DNA of 64,000 bases from Tillandsia leiboldiana (GCA_029204045.2 CM055064.1:5924873-5988872); one strand, 5' to 3'. Positions 12,521 through 23,485 are shown, counted from the stretch's first letter. Numbers and translations are program-made. The notes: generated by a model from the sequence alone, not told the origin.

Positions 12521-12549
12521 GGGCACAAAAAATCTATTTTCTTGTAATG
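12521..12549 (-). mobile_element. CACTA (CMC/EnSpm)-like terminal inverted repeat
   Basis: On the minus strand this reads CATTACAAGAAAATAG..., one base from the standard CACTACAAGAAAA terminus. The opposite end was not found between the MATE remnant and the array, so only one terminus is supported, and no transposase is present. Confidence 0.55.
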
Positions 12550-14014
12550 AGTTCTAAATTTCTCATCACATAACGAATGCGTCGACAATCTGAAATCGAT
12601 ATCCTCTACCTCAACCGCTAGCGGGGAGGGGTCGATCGACGGTACGCGCATCGTGAATGATCGTTTTTTCGACTCGAAACAAATTAAAAATCCTTATGAT
12701 CACAAAGATTGGTGATCAAGGACAATCCAAGCGAAGGTTTAAATAGCAAAGAAGGGCAACATGCACCAAAATACTTGGTCCGGAATGAGCAAGGCCTAAT
12801 AGTGAACATAGAATCTCCAACAAAGCCCCTAATGCTAGTATTCATCGAACTAGCTCACTTTGCTACAATTTATCAATGTGCTAATGTTTAAGATTAGTGG
12901 AGTGATACAGAGGGAATAAAGAAGATAGAGAGGCAAAGCACAAGACAAAAATTGAATGATTTTGTAAAAATTATATTTGGCGTCCAAAAAACTCCATTTT
13001 GTCCAACTCAATGACAGAGCGGAAGAACGATTAGAAGAGAATCAATTATTTATCGTCTTTAATGAAACTTAGAGAATTTATGTCTTTCTCTCTATTTCTT
13101 GTATAATTTTAACAAGATGACAATTCATCACTTGGCGGCGAATATTTCACCGTATTTCTCATTTTTATCCAACATAATACTGAGTTAGCTAAAATAAATT
13201 TAGTTGGTCAAATAAAATTTTGAAAGGATTATTTAGTAAATTTAACTTTTTTTTATATAGTTATATTTTTTTTTAAAAAAAATCAGTCTAAAGAGAAAAA
13301 CATAGTGGGACAAAGTATTGGGGAGATCTTAAGGATTTGGTTTGGGTGTTTGGCTAAGAGACAAAGTGTGGGACAAAAGGTGGGCTTTTGGATCACATGC
13401 ATGGTTTGCGGAATTTAGGGAGATTGGATGGGTTGGGAATCGTATGTGAATTTATTGATAGGACATAGTTAATTTTGTAGTTACAGAAGTTGGCATTTTG
13501 AGGCACATTACAAAGGAGATTTGTGTCCCTTTCTGGTGCCTGACCTTTTGTGCTGTGGACAAGGAGCTGCATTGATCTTGTTCAATCCAAAATATGAAAC
13601 CATATGACTTTACAACACAACTCCAAATAAAAAAAATACTATACATAGTTCATATTGATACAATTAATTATAACACGGCTATTGATTGTACCCAGCATAA
13701 TTGACTAAAAGTTTAATGGTCGGTACTCGAACTCTTAAGTTCGAAATTTTGTTGCTTTGTATTGATAGTTGGGATTATTTCTCAATACAAACAAAGAGAA
13801 ATTGTCTAGGTGTTTTCCTTTTTTTTTGGCTTGGTTAATCATAGTACTATTGTGTTTTATGTAGATATTAAAAATACACTAGTAGTTTAAGTTTGTAAAG
13901 AATATTAGCTTTTTTATATAATTTTAATTAGTATAATAATAAAGCAGAAAGTTTTAAGTTTGAATCTCACTAGATCCTTAATATCATTTAATTTTTTTAT
14001 ATTTAATTCAAGTC

Positions 14015-14021
<7 letters not shown>
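12550..14021. other. Intergenic stretch without recognisable gene
   Basis: It contains short open frames only (for example 12709-12891 and, on the minus strand, 12445-12651 and 13452-13646) with no domain, no splice context and AT-rich codon use. The region around 13670-13790 looks like a decayed repeat but its ends are not clear. Confidence 0.4.

Positions 14022-14081
<60 letters not shown>
14022..14081. repeat. (TA)n microsatellite
   Basis: About 60 bp of TA repeats directly left of MITE copy K2. Confidence 0.95.
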
Positions 14082-14082
<1 letters not shown>

Positions 14083-14284
14083 CTGGACTACTATACTATT
14101 AATAGCATCAAGTCATTGGTGCCATAAAAATTTTTGGATGAAGGAATGTACAGTTAGGATGATAATGACTCATAGGATTTAGTGGGTGGTTGAAAAAATA
14201 ATATAATCTAAGAAAAGAAAATGATCAAATGGGTAAATCTAATGACGGAAACTTGATAGTACAAAATGGTTGGTATTATCAATA

Positions 14285-14286
<2 letters not shown>
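14082..14286 (-). mobile_element. TA-flanked MITE, copy K2
   Basis: It begins actggactactatacta and runs through agtcattggtgcc, tttttggatgaagg and gtaaatctaatgac to tggtattatcaatagca. Both sides are (TA)n. It is inverted relative to K3 and K4. Confidence 0.65.

Positions 14287-14363
<77 letters not shown>
14287..14363. repeat. (TA)n microsatellite
   Basis: About 77 bp of TA repeats between MITE copies K2 and K3. Confidence 0.95.
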
Positions 14364-14366
<3 letters not shown>

Positions 14367-14588
14367 CGGCTAGTATACTATCGATAGTACCAAACATTTG
14401 GTGCTATCAAGTTTTCTACCGTTAGATCAAGTCCTTTAATTATTTTCACCCGTTAGATTTTACTATTTTCCCAACCATCCATTAAACCCAAGAGGCCCAC
14501 ATCATCTCAACCACATATCTCTTAATTCAATGGTTAAATACTTAATAGTACCAATGACTTTGTACTATTAATAGTATTCCACCCTACT

Positions 14589-14589
<1 letters not shown>
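14364..14589 (+). mobile_element. TA-flanked MITE, copy K3
   Basis: It opens with ggctagtatactatcgatag, carries agttttctaccgttagatc and ccaaccatccattaaaccc, and closes with gtactattaatagtattcc. The ends are inverted copies of each other (the tattaatag core). A (TA)n tract lies on each side. Confidence 0.7.
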
Positions 14590-14630
<41 letters not shown>

Positions 14631-14651
14631 TGTGTGTGTGTGTGTGTGTGT
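14590..14651. repeat. (TA)n-(GA)n-(TG)n compound microsatellite
   Basis: Three successive dinucleotide runs, about 16, 25 and 21 bp. Confidence 0.95.
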
Positions 14652-14925
14652 CTAGCTGCTATGCTATTAATAGTACCAAGCATTTAATGTTACCAAATTT
14701 TCTACCGTTAGATCTATCCCTTTAGTCATTTTCATCCCTTAGATATTATTATTTTCCCAACCATCCAATAAACCCTAGCGGCACACTATCATCCTAATTG
14801 CACATCCCTTCATCCAAGGGTCGAAAGCATAATATCTTTCTAACTGCATATCTCTTCATCCAATGGTCAAAAACATAATAGCACTAATGACTTTGTGCTA
14901 TTAATAGTATAGTAACCTAATTCTA
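14652..14925 (+). mobile_element. TA-flanked MITE, copy K4
   Basis: Same family and orientation as K3: ctatgctattaatagtacc at the left, ttttctaccgttagatct in the body, tgctattaatagtatagtaa at the right. It contains a short internal duplication (ttcatccaa...aaaacataat, near 14810-14880). Confidence 0.7.
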
Positions 14926-14935
14926 TAATGTATAG

Positions 14936-15002
14936 AACTAGGCTACTATACTATTAATAATACCAAGTTATTGGTGCTATTATGTTTTTGACACTTGGAT
15001 GA
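14936..15002 (-). mobile_element. MITE copy K5, truncated
   Basis: It has gctactatactattaataat and agttattggtgctatta in the K2 orientation, but the body stops after ttggatgaaggg, where the copia fragment begins. Confidence 0.55.
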
Positions 15003-15660
15003 AGGGAGTTTAGAGCTTTAAGCTTCATTATAAAAACTCTAGTTGATACAAAAAAAATTTGGGAGATCCCTAAGAGAAAGATTTCTTGCATCCAATCTGC
15101 ACCTTGTACTTTATGTCATGCATTAATCAAAAAAAGCATTGAGGAGCATGAACACTGACCGGCACACCATTGGTTGAACCACGTAAATTTTTATGTTTGT
15201 GTTCTCTTATTACTTTGTTATTCTTGAATTTGTTTTTCTTGAGTGTTCTCGTCATGTTTTCTCTACACAAGATTCTGGCTTTCCACATCGCTTGTGTATC
15301 AACATGGTTTGAGGTGTGCTCGGTTATCTCTTTGCCGGTTCCTTTAATTGGTATCATAGCATTGGTTCTTTGTATTTTGGTATTAACATTGAAATGATGG
15401 CAAAAAAAGTTACCGCGATCAGGTATGAAATTCCTTATTTTGATGGGATGAATTTTGTACCATGAAAGTTAAAGACGCAAACAGATAAATGTTGCTTATG
15501 AATTGCCCTGTAAGAAAAAAAAAAACAGGCCGGAAGAAAAAAACAGGCCGGAAGAAACGATGAATAAGCAATTTGAAAAGAATGATAAGACTATTGAATC
15601 GTTGACGCTAACCATAACCAAAAGCTCGAGCTGTTAAAAATATATAATCAAATCACTTAA
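15003..15660 (+). mobile_element. Ty1/copia fragment: LTR 3' part, primer site and start of gag
   Basis: A primer site (TTGGTATCATAGC at 15348-15360) follows LTR-like sequence. About 35 nt on there is an ATG (15394) opening MMAKKVTAIRYEIPYFDGMN, the typical N-terminus of copia gag. The conserved Trp codon after FVP is TGA, so gag stops at once. The rest is degenerate and lost by about 15660. The left LTR boundary is not clear. A dead fragment. Confidence 0.7.
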
Positions 15661-16135
15661 AGAGTACAGACACAATACCCACGAATATAATCAAATGCAT
15701 CAAAGCAAATGTTGAATTTAAAACTGCATGTAATTGCAGTACAATACAGTTGCACCTATATGTAACCAAACAACCCCCATAAATTGGCTAAAATTCAGAT
15801 GAGTTTTGAGTATTTGTTTTTTTCTCCACTCATGTGATAGTCACAAAGTGAACATGAATGCATATTGATAGTTTGTAATATTTTGAAGGGCTTTTAAGGC
15901 AAAATTTTTACTTCCATACAGTTACATCTGAATATTAAAAAATTTTGCCACACAAACCAAATATGAACTTGCTTTATGATTTATGAAGCTTTTATATCTC
16001 CATATTATTGTTCTATTGATCAAAAAGAAAATTCTCCTCACTCACCTCTACTTTACATGAAGTATTCCTTTCAATACATCACAAAGTATATAAATTATCA
16101 TAAAAAACAAATGGAAAAAATGCTCAATAATCTAT
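15661..16135. other. 3' flank of the kinase gene
   Basis: AT-rich DNA expected to contain the 3' UTR and poly(A) site of the minus-strand kinase. No separate gene is supported. The small plus-strand frame at 15976-16233 overlaps the kinase 3' end and has no domain. Confidence 0.5.
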
Positions 16136-16988
16136 CTAAAAATATTCAAAATCAAGACACGAAGAATCGCTCGAATTTCCCTTCCCGCCACCGGCAGAAG
16201 CAACACCACTTTCACCACTCTTCTTATCCTTAACTGCATACTGCTTGAAATCCACAGGATCAGGAACATGCGGCGGCGTAGTGCTCCTCACCAATGCCCA
16301 ATTCACCCCCTCGAAGAAGGGATGCTGCTTTATTTCCGTCGCTCCCCTTCTATACGCGATTCTTTTCTGCGGGTCCTTTACTAAGAGCCCGCGAATGAGA
16401 TCCCGCGCCACTGCGCTCACTACCGGCTCATCGGGAAACCGCAACGGCTGCTGCACCACGTTGCAGAGCGTGGCGCGATTGCCAGACCCTTTGAAAGGTG
16501 TCGTACCGTGCAGTAATTCATATATGAAAATCCCAAACGTCCACCAATCGACCGCGCTCCCATGCCCTTCCCCGCGAATGATCTCAGGGGCGAGGTATTC
16601 ATGAGTGCCAACGAAGGACATCGAACGAGCGTTTGTTGGCTCGGCCATGAACTCGAGGGCTGATCGGCTGCCGATGCCAAAGTCTGACTTTGATTTGCGA
16701 TTTCGCTTGGGAAGGATGCGAGGGAAGAATGCTGAGGGTTGGATGCAGCCTTGTACGACGCTGTCATTGTCGAGGATGGCTTTATTGTTGCCAACATTGG
16801 TGGCTGAGTGCACGGAGGACGATTTGACGAGGGTCGGGCTCACAGAGCATCGTAGGGAGAGGTCGAAGTCAGACAGCATTATATGGCCCTCCTCTCTCAC
16901 AAGTACGTTCTCAGGTTTCAAATCTCGATAGACAACGCCAAGCATGTGCAGGTACTCGAGGGCGAGCAACACTTCAGAAGCAAAAAAT
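16136..16988 (-). CDS. Kinase gene, coding exon 2
   Basis: The acceptor TTTCCCATATAG is followed by A-TTT-TTT-GCT, which completes the split Arg and continues FFASEVLLALEYLH in frame. It contains the catalytic loop, DFD motif, activation-loop insert, APE motif, C-lobe and the terminal FEYF, then a stop at 16136. Confidence 0.93.
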
Positions 16989-19340
16989 CTATATGGGAAA
17001 AAAAACGATGTAAGGATTTCATATATTTCGAATCATCAGAGTAATATTTGAGAGAAAATATTTGTTATACGTCCAAAGGTTTAATCTATCTAGTTTTAGA
17101 TCGTGTATAATTCAAGGAATTGAGAAAGATCAATTCTGATTGCATATACAATGGGATACTGGGTTTTCCAGAAAACTAATGCATTTTGAGTTTTTGACTA
17201 TTCATATGCTCTAATAAGCAATTCAACTCAAATATAAGGAGGCAGGAGTAAGAAATGTATTCAATTATTTCTCTCTTCTCTGACTCTGTTCCTCGGATGG
17301 TAGCTACCCTTTTTCTAATTTTTCCCAATTAACTTTGTTGGAATGTAAAACTGCATAATTTACTGCAGAAATCCTTTCGAGAAGAGATTGACTGCAGGAA
17401 ATTATAATTTTTCTTCATAGTAGAATTTTGCAAGAAAATGATCGCAATCCCCTATATGCACATTTGAGTCGAGTTATCACTAGGATTTGTGCAGAAAACC
17501 AACTTGCTGCAGTGAAATTCTGCGTAATATTAATCATATCAATTCCAAATCAGATGAGATCTGAGTCATTCCACAATTAATGATATTTGGGCAACAAAGT
17601 CACATTTTATTAACTCAAATTAACTGAATCCAGAAGGCTAATTACCCCAACACAGACTCAATTAGAGACAGCTAACTTTCATTAACTAATTAATTTTGCA
17701 TCTATCTTTAGACTCTGATCGATGTGTAATCAACCCCATTGCATGTGCATTCAATTAGTTTGATCAATCCGTATAATGTCAGATTGAAGGTCATGACCAC
17801 CCCATTAATAAGAGATTGTGTGTTCTGTTCTACTTTACTCGTATACGTTACAACACACTAATTGTCCTGTTCCCCTTTTCTAAAGAAGGTTCAGGAAAAG
17901 CTCAAATTAAACTTTCCCCTCACTGGTTATGTGCCTCTGAGATTAGCAACAATTTCAAATTTTTCTATTTCCATGATCTTGGTCAGAACCAACGCATGAG
18001 CTTGTAATTTTTATTTCCAAATGTTGTTTAACCGTATCTTTTTACAATTGTATCCAGTTTTAGCTTACTATGTTAACTCTACTAAATATAGTTCCTTGCA
18101 TCTACATTAGATTGGAATCATACATTATGTTACTACAAAAGAATCAAACATCTTTCGTCTTCTTGTAGTTAATGATGCTTTGGGATTGTGACTAATAGAA
18201 GTAATTCAATTTCATATAAGTGACTCCGCAGACCTCTTTATAGCACTATGTTGGTCATACAAAATATAGGACTTGACTACGCAGATATCTAGTTATCTGC
18301 TTACAATAGATTAAAAACTCGAATGGTGTTCTACCTTTCAATAAATAGATACCTAAAGAATATAAGGAATTCACCAATAAAAATTAAGAAAGAGGAAACA
18401 TTAGTCAAGCTAGAAATGCAGATTATTAATTTGCATAATCAAGTTACAGTTTAGCAGGAGATTTAGAACAGAGCTTATATGTAAAGGACCTACTATAGAA
18501 TTCATAGCGGTTAACACCAAAAGGCAAACCATCTGCAGTAAAAGAACAAGGAAAAACTCACCTGGCAGCTTGCTCGCTAAAATACTTATTAGGCTGCTTC
18601 TGCCTGAGAGAATGGAGGTTCCCACCACTGCAATACTCCATGACCAAGCAATAAAATTTTTCTGTCTCAAAGTGAGAATACAACGAGGGCAAAAAGGGAT
18701 GATCAAGAAGGCTGAGGATCTCCCTCTCGGTTTGTGCTCTTATTAGCTTGTTTCTACTAACAAGTGATGCCTTATCCATCACTTTCATTGCAAAAAAAGC
18801 ACTTGTTCCCCTAAGCTCAACAAGATAAACACTACCAATGTCACCATAGCCCAAGCGCTTAAGAAGCCTAAAATGGCCGAGGCTGAGGGGCGAATCTCGT
18901 GAATTAGCCAATTGAATGGCCTCCCACCGACAATCCCCTCCAGTGTGCCTCTTGATGGGTGCAGAAGAGGTACTATCAATGCTGTCGCTCCTGGCACTGC
19001 CGTAGCTATCTCGACTAAGAGTAGCACAAGAATCGCTATTCTTGGCTTCACCAGTTTTAGCTGATGGTGAGGTAGAAGTTGTTTCTGAGATTGCTGGCAG
19101 TTTAGGACTCGGGCATGGGCTTGAGTTATAAGTTGGGCTCGGACACAAATTCTTTGTAGAATTTGTGCTGTTTTGATCAATTGGGTTGAACTCTTCCTTG
19201 CAGTATGATGTTTTATCTAAAGCTAGTTCTGTATTTAGAGAAGGTTTGGGACTTGGGCATGGACTAGGAAGTGTGCTTGAGTTAGAGCCAACTCCAGAGC
19301 TTCTTGTTGATTCTGTGCCATCCGTGGTGCTTGAATCCAT
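16136..19340 (-). CDS. D6PK-like AGC-VIIIa serine/threonine protein kinase (two exons, 543 aa)
   Basis: Predicted coding parts are 19340-18562 and 16988-16136, joined through a split Arg codon (AG|A) to 543 residues. Residues 1-150 are a Ser/Pro-rich, low-complexity N-terminus. The kinase domain starts at about 155: Gly loop LGYGDIGSVYL (163-173), catalytic Lys186 in FAMKVMDK, helix-C Glu in TEREIL, YRDLKPEN (Asp282), and DFD instead of DFG (298-300). An insertion of about 80 residues follows before YLAPEII (393-395), and the C-terminus is FEYF, a PIF-type docking motif. DFD plus the activation-loop insert define plant AGC-VIII kinases; length and N-terminus fit the D6PK subgroup. These kinases phosphorylate PIN auxin exporters at the plasma membrane. 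The ATG at 19340 is the first after an in-frame stop. All key residues are intact. The exact member (D6PK/D6PKL versus a KIPK relative) is not settled. Confidence 0.93.
16989..18561 (-). other. Kinase intron (1573 bp)
   Basis: A GT-AG intron in phase 2, at the position just before helix E where many D6PK-type genes are split. It is AT-rich and I see no transposon in it, unlike the rest of the window. Confidence 0.9.
18562..19340 (-). CDS. Kinase gene, coding exon 1
   Basis: The exon carries the Ser/Pro-rich N-terminus and the N-lobe of the kinase. It ends ...GCTGCCAG followed by GTGAGTTTTT, a clear donor; the stop that ends the open frame is created by that donor. An in-frame stop and no other ATG lie upstream. 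A possible acceptor (CTGCCAG at about 19386-19392) suggests an intron in the 5' UTR. Confidence 0.93.
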
Positions 19341-19740
19341 CTTATGGTTCTCTACTGATGCTTCGTTTGATGCAATGGAGTTTTCCTGGCAGATTAGAGG
19401 AACAAGTGCATCAGAATGAGATTAATAATGGATTGGCATGCAAAAAATCAAGTCAGTAAATCAATAATGAACCAAACATAAGGGTTAAAATGCAATATGA
19501 AGTAGTGCAAAGAAGGACAATCAAGCAAGTTTTGCGACTTATTCAACAGCATATTCATTAGTTCTCTTGAATAATGAAATTTCCTAAACTTTGAAGCACT
19601 TGAGGTTCTGAAACAAGAACAGAAGGGATGAGTGCAACCACAAAAAGGCCTTATCTTCCATTTCGAGTAGGCTAGGCTAGTAGCGAGTATTGCCAAGATT
19701 TAGCGCCCTAATGTCAATGAAAGAAGAAGGTAATTATCAA

Positions 19741-20483
19741 AAAAAAAAAAAAAAAAATCAAAACCTAAAATTAAGAGAGCTAATAGAGAATTTTTTTACC
19801 AAATCCGTGTATTGTTTCTTTAAATTATATATATCACCAACCAGAATAGCATTATTCCATTAGAAGAGCTTCTAACAACCTATGCTGCATTTCTCTATTG
19901 AACAAGTTAAACTTCCCAATCTCACTCCCTCCCTACGCTAACCTTTCCCGTTACTGAAACAAAAGTTTTCGAACTAAAAGGTCGAAAATAATGCAAGTTA
20001 AAGGACGAAGGAGATATCAATCGGATAACGATATCTACCAACTGCAAGTTGAAGGACGAAGAAGACAATCTCCACACTACAACTAAATTAAAAAATCATT
20101 AACTGTATATAATATCATGATTATATACATCAGGAAATATATGACCAGATATTATGCATAACAAGCGTACGAGACCTCCTCAAATGTAGGCCGTCTTGCA
20201 ATAGACCTGTAACCTTTGTTTTTCTTAAATGGCGCCCCTTAGCTTGTTTCAATCATCTGAATCTGGGATCCGAAGAAAATTGGTGACCAATAGTCAAAAG
20301 TAAATGAAATTCACAGTTTCATGAACTAAAATGCAAGCCATTAGATTAATACCCCGTTTGGTTTCCCACATCCTAGAATGCGACAGAATTGGAATCCTGG
20401 TTTTCCTAAATCCATTATTTGGTACCATAAGTTAATGGGAATTCAATTAATTCAGAAGGATTGGTGGAATATCTTACAATATA
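19741..20483. other. Upstream region of the kinase, no gene recognised
   Basis: An A-run at 19741-19757, then AT-rich DNA. A short block from about 20350 (ccccgtttggtttccc...) has the look of a MITE terminus, but its partner was not found. If the leader exon at 22206-22565 belongs to the kinase, this region is part of a long 5' UTR intron. Confidence 0.4.
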
Positions 20484-20971
20484 GAGGTAAAAACGTACAG
20501 AACTTGACCTATGGGCCATTTTGGGTTCGCTACCCAACATTTCAATAATTTGGTTTTACTATCCGACCTTTTAATTTGTTTGATTTGAGTTAGTCAACGA
20601 TATTTTGACTTCAAAATTTAAGCTAATTACTTACTTTAATCAATTTATAATTGCGAGAATTGTATAAAGTATACTAGCTGAACCTGTAAAAATAAGCGAT
20701 GTATTCAAATTTTGAAGTCAAAGTGTTGTTGACTAACTCAAATCAAACAAATTGAAAAGTTAGGTAGTAAAATCAAAATTTTTAAAAGTTGAATAGCCAA
20801 CTCAAAATGATCCATAGTTCAGATAAGTGTTCCACGTTTTTACCTAACATAAATGACTCTCGTCCACTTTTGGTGATTTGAGATCAGATTTTAAAGTCAA
20901 AGTGCCGATGACTAACTCAAATCAAACAAATTAAAAGGTTGGATAGTAAATTCAAAATTTTAAAAGGTTGG

Positions 20972-21725
20972 TGTTTGATCTGAACCGAACTTCTGAAGGG
21001 TTAACCAGGTCAAACCATTGACCAAGTCAAAGGTCCCCTCAAAGCTGCGTATCGGTTTTTCGATTGACCCTCGAACACGCCACAATCGAGCAATTTGGTT
21101 GAGGAGGGATTGGCTCAACCGGGTACTTCCTCAACTACCGAACTCGGAAAACTCAAGGAAATAGACTCGGCTGAATGCTCGAGCCGAAATGATTATATTT
21201 CACTTATAAAAGAGGATCTACAGGGATTAAAGAAAACTAAAGTTCAGAATATAGGAAACTAAAAACTAGACTAGAAGTGAAGAGCTAGCAACTACTCTTA
21301 GAAAGCTGTTAAATGTTGGGAATGGAAAGATGGTATAAAGGCAGCGGTCTTGTATATGGGAAAGACCTTTATTGCATATATCCTTCTACTATTTATAGAG
21401 ATTCCGTCAGTAAGCACTTCGCCTGCGATTATGGGACGGTTTACATCATGGAGAGTACTATGGCCACATACCTTGTGTCGTGGGGATGTACTCTGGCCGA
21501 TTTCTTGCTGGCTATGAAACCGCTCTCCACTTCCTCAACCATTTCCACCCAAATCTCACTCATCTTTGGGCATTTCTTTCTTGGCTCCTGGCGTATCATG
21601 TGTCATCTCTCTATTCGTCCACATGAGCTAAGCACATAAGCCAAGCTGTGTCATCTCTCTATTCGTCCACATGAGCTAAGCACATAAGCCGAGCTGATTA
21701 CGAGCTAGCGCTATTTTTCTTAATA
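20972..21725 (-). mobile_element. Solo LTR P inside MITE M (754 bp, TSD gttgg)
   Basis: The insert is bounded by gttgg at 20967-20971 and 21726-21730; removing it and one duplicate restores the second MITE arm. On the minus strand it ends AGATCAAACA and starts TATTAAG, where a TG start has probably mutated to TA. A TATA-like CTATAAATAG lies on the minus strand near 21393-21402. A 48-bp unit is duplicated in tandem at 21601-21696. The 108-codon open frame inside has no domain. Confidence 0.65.
21601..21696. repeat. 48-bp tandem duplication
   Basis: tgtcatctctctattcgtcc... starts at 21601 and again at 21649, two nearly identical units (one base differs in cca/ccg agctg). Confidence 0.9.
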
Positions 21726-22205
21726 GTTGGATAGCCAACTCAAAATGGCTCATAGTTCAGGTAAATTATGCATGTTTTTACCTAATATAAATGACTCTCG
21801 TCCACTTTCGGTGATTTGAGGCCAGATTATAGTGAGAATCCATTTATAGTATATTTCTTGTTATATAACCGAGGATAGAACAGAAAAACGAATCACATTG
21901 AGATGATTTCTCATCTTTTACAAAACAACAAAACGGAAGAGAATTCAGCTGAACTTGTAGAATTCAACTGATTTCTTTCCCAACTGAATGCCATTTACAT
22001 TTGGCGGTGCTAAATCCGACGAAATGCGCAATGAAAACATCTCAAATTAGAGCAAACAAAAGTTGAGGGGATCTCCAATCAAAACAAATAGTAAAGAAAC
22101 TGATGCAAGTATACTTGCCTCAACCCAAACGAGGATTCAAAAGGAAACACCTCGATTGAAACCCTGTTCCATAGGCACCAATGCTCCTCCACAACAATGC
22201 CTCAC

Positions 22206-22522
22206 CAAGAAGGGCACAAATCACAAAATTCCCATATGGGTTTCGACAATGGGGGGTGGGGGGGTCTACTCTCCGGAGCCCATGAAGCAAAATGAGAAAT
22301 GGCACCGAAGAGGAAGGAGCGAAGAGGAGAGGGAAATGGGGGAGGAGGAGAACGAAAACGATGGGAGAAACTGGGACCATTGCTAAATTTAAGAAAAGTG
22401 GGAGAAATAGCTGAAGGGAGGAGAGAGAGCGAGAGGAGACGTGGGAGGGGTTTAGGGGGAGGGTGGAAACGGTCGCAGGGCGGAGGGGAGAAGGAGTTTG
22501 AGAGAACTGAACGGGTGGCCAT
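22206..22522 (-). CDS. Possible first exon: plastid-transit-like peptide, or kinase leader exon with a uORF
   Basis: On the minus strand an ATG at 22522 opens a frame of about 105 codons (MATRSVLSNSFSPPP...) that is Ser/Pro/Phe-rich and poor in acidic residues, like a chloroplast transit peptide. It stays open to a strong donor, CTTCTTG|GTGAGG, at 22206/22205, and a TATA-like box lies about 65-70 bp upstream of the ATG. No second exon of a plastid protein was found. The alternative is that this pyrimidine-rich DNA is the non-coding leader of the D6PK-like gene, spliced to the candidate acceptor near 19386, and the frame is an upstream ORF. I cannot decide between them. Confidence 0.35.
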
Positions 22523-22586
22523 TCGATGCTTCGGGGGAAGTGAAAGAAATGAAATTTAAGTTTCATCGGTTTCGGTATTTATTTCG

Positions 22587-22594
22587 ATATAAAT
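22587..22594 (-). promoter_or_regulatory. TATA-like box
   Basis: TATTTATA on the minus strand, about 25-30 bp upstream of the pyrimidine-rich leader at 22560. It would drive the transcript of the 22206-22522 exon and perhaps the kinase. Confidence 0.4.
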
Positions 22595-23332
22595 AGAAAA
22601 TATAACATAACTTAAATTATATGCATTCATTTTATATATTTTTTACCCGATAAAATGTCAAATTTAAATTCCACCATCAATTTTTTCTAATAAATTTATT
22701 AATAGTTAATTATAGATAAAATATTTAATATTAATTAGTGAGTAAGATAAATTGATATTTTTATTTTTTCTTATATTATAATTTTATTAAGATGATCCTA
22801 GTGTGGATAGTTGAAAATGAAGTCAATGTTCGAAACCCTCCCGCGATTAAAATGTAATAACTGCAAATTTAAATTTTGAAAATTAAAATTTTAAAAGATT
22901 TCTGGAGTTTTTAAATTTGAAAATTTAAATTTTTGTGGGGTGTTTGTGAAGAAACGGCTAACGTAACGAAACAAAACCAAATAAAATCACTACCTTAACG
23001 GTCTCGTCGAGCTGAACGTCATGATGAAGTTCAATTTTAAATTCGACGAACTGAAACCATAGAAAAACACAAAAAAAAAAGTACTATTTTTATAGGGTTA
23101 TTTTTTAAAAAAAAAATGCTTATATTTTATGCACTGAATCGCGTGAGATCGAACGTGGAGGGTTCTCTGTGCAAAACACACCTCCAGCGAGGGACCCAAA
23201 TAAAAATATAGAGGCTACAGTAACTTATTGACATTTTGTTGTAATGCCTTATATATACACATGGAGACCCGCATGCCTAACCCTAGCCGCGCGACCCTAG
23301 GGCACCAGAAGCCTCCTGCGCCTTCTCCTTCT

Positions 23333-23485
23333 TGTGACACCCCAATAGTCTCACATCGGATGAGAATGAAGTTGTGATTGGGTATATAAGAAACATTGAC
23401 ACTAGTAATAATAACTGGGTTTAAGCATTTTGGGCCGTGGTTTAGGCCCAACGAGTTATTGTTGCTAGTGGGCTGGGTCTTTACA
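23333..23485 (+). repeat. TRIM left LTR
   Basis: 153 bp, TG...CA, closely similar to the right copy (for example agtctcacatcgg against agtcccacatcgg). Confidence 0.9.

Larger units (their letters stand above)
20484..21830. mobile_element. Long-TIR fold-back MITE (M) with a tandemly duplicated right arm, split by a solo LTR
   Basis: The left arm (aggtaaaaacgt, cctatgggccattttgggtt, tttgatttgagttagtcaac) is inverted in the right arm (gttgactaactcaaatcaaa, agccaactcaaaatgatcca, cacgtttttacct). The centre is near 20660. The right arm, including the tail aaatgactctcgtccacttt, occurs twice (20712-20892 and 20893-21830); the second copy is interrupted at 20972-21725. A related half-copy lies at 46530-46684. 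No coding capacity. Confidence 0.7.

Noticed and set aside
16245..16931. Plus-strand frames of 108-119 codons opposite the kinase exon
   Set aside because: Shadows of the kinase coding strand; the minus frame carries all kinase motifs.
21313..21639. 108-codon frame with hydrophobic stretches
   Set aside because: Lies wholly inside solo LTR P, crosses its TATA-like region and has no recognisable domain.
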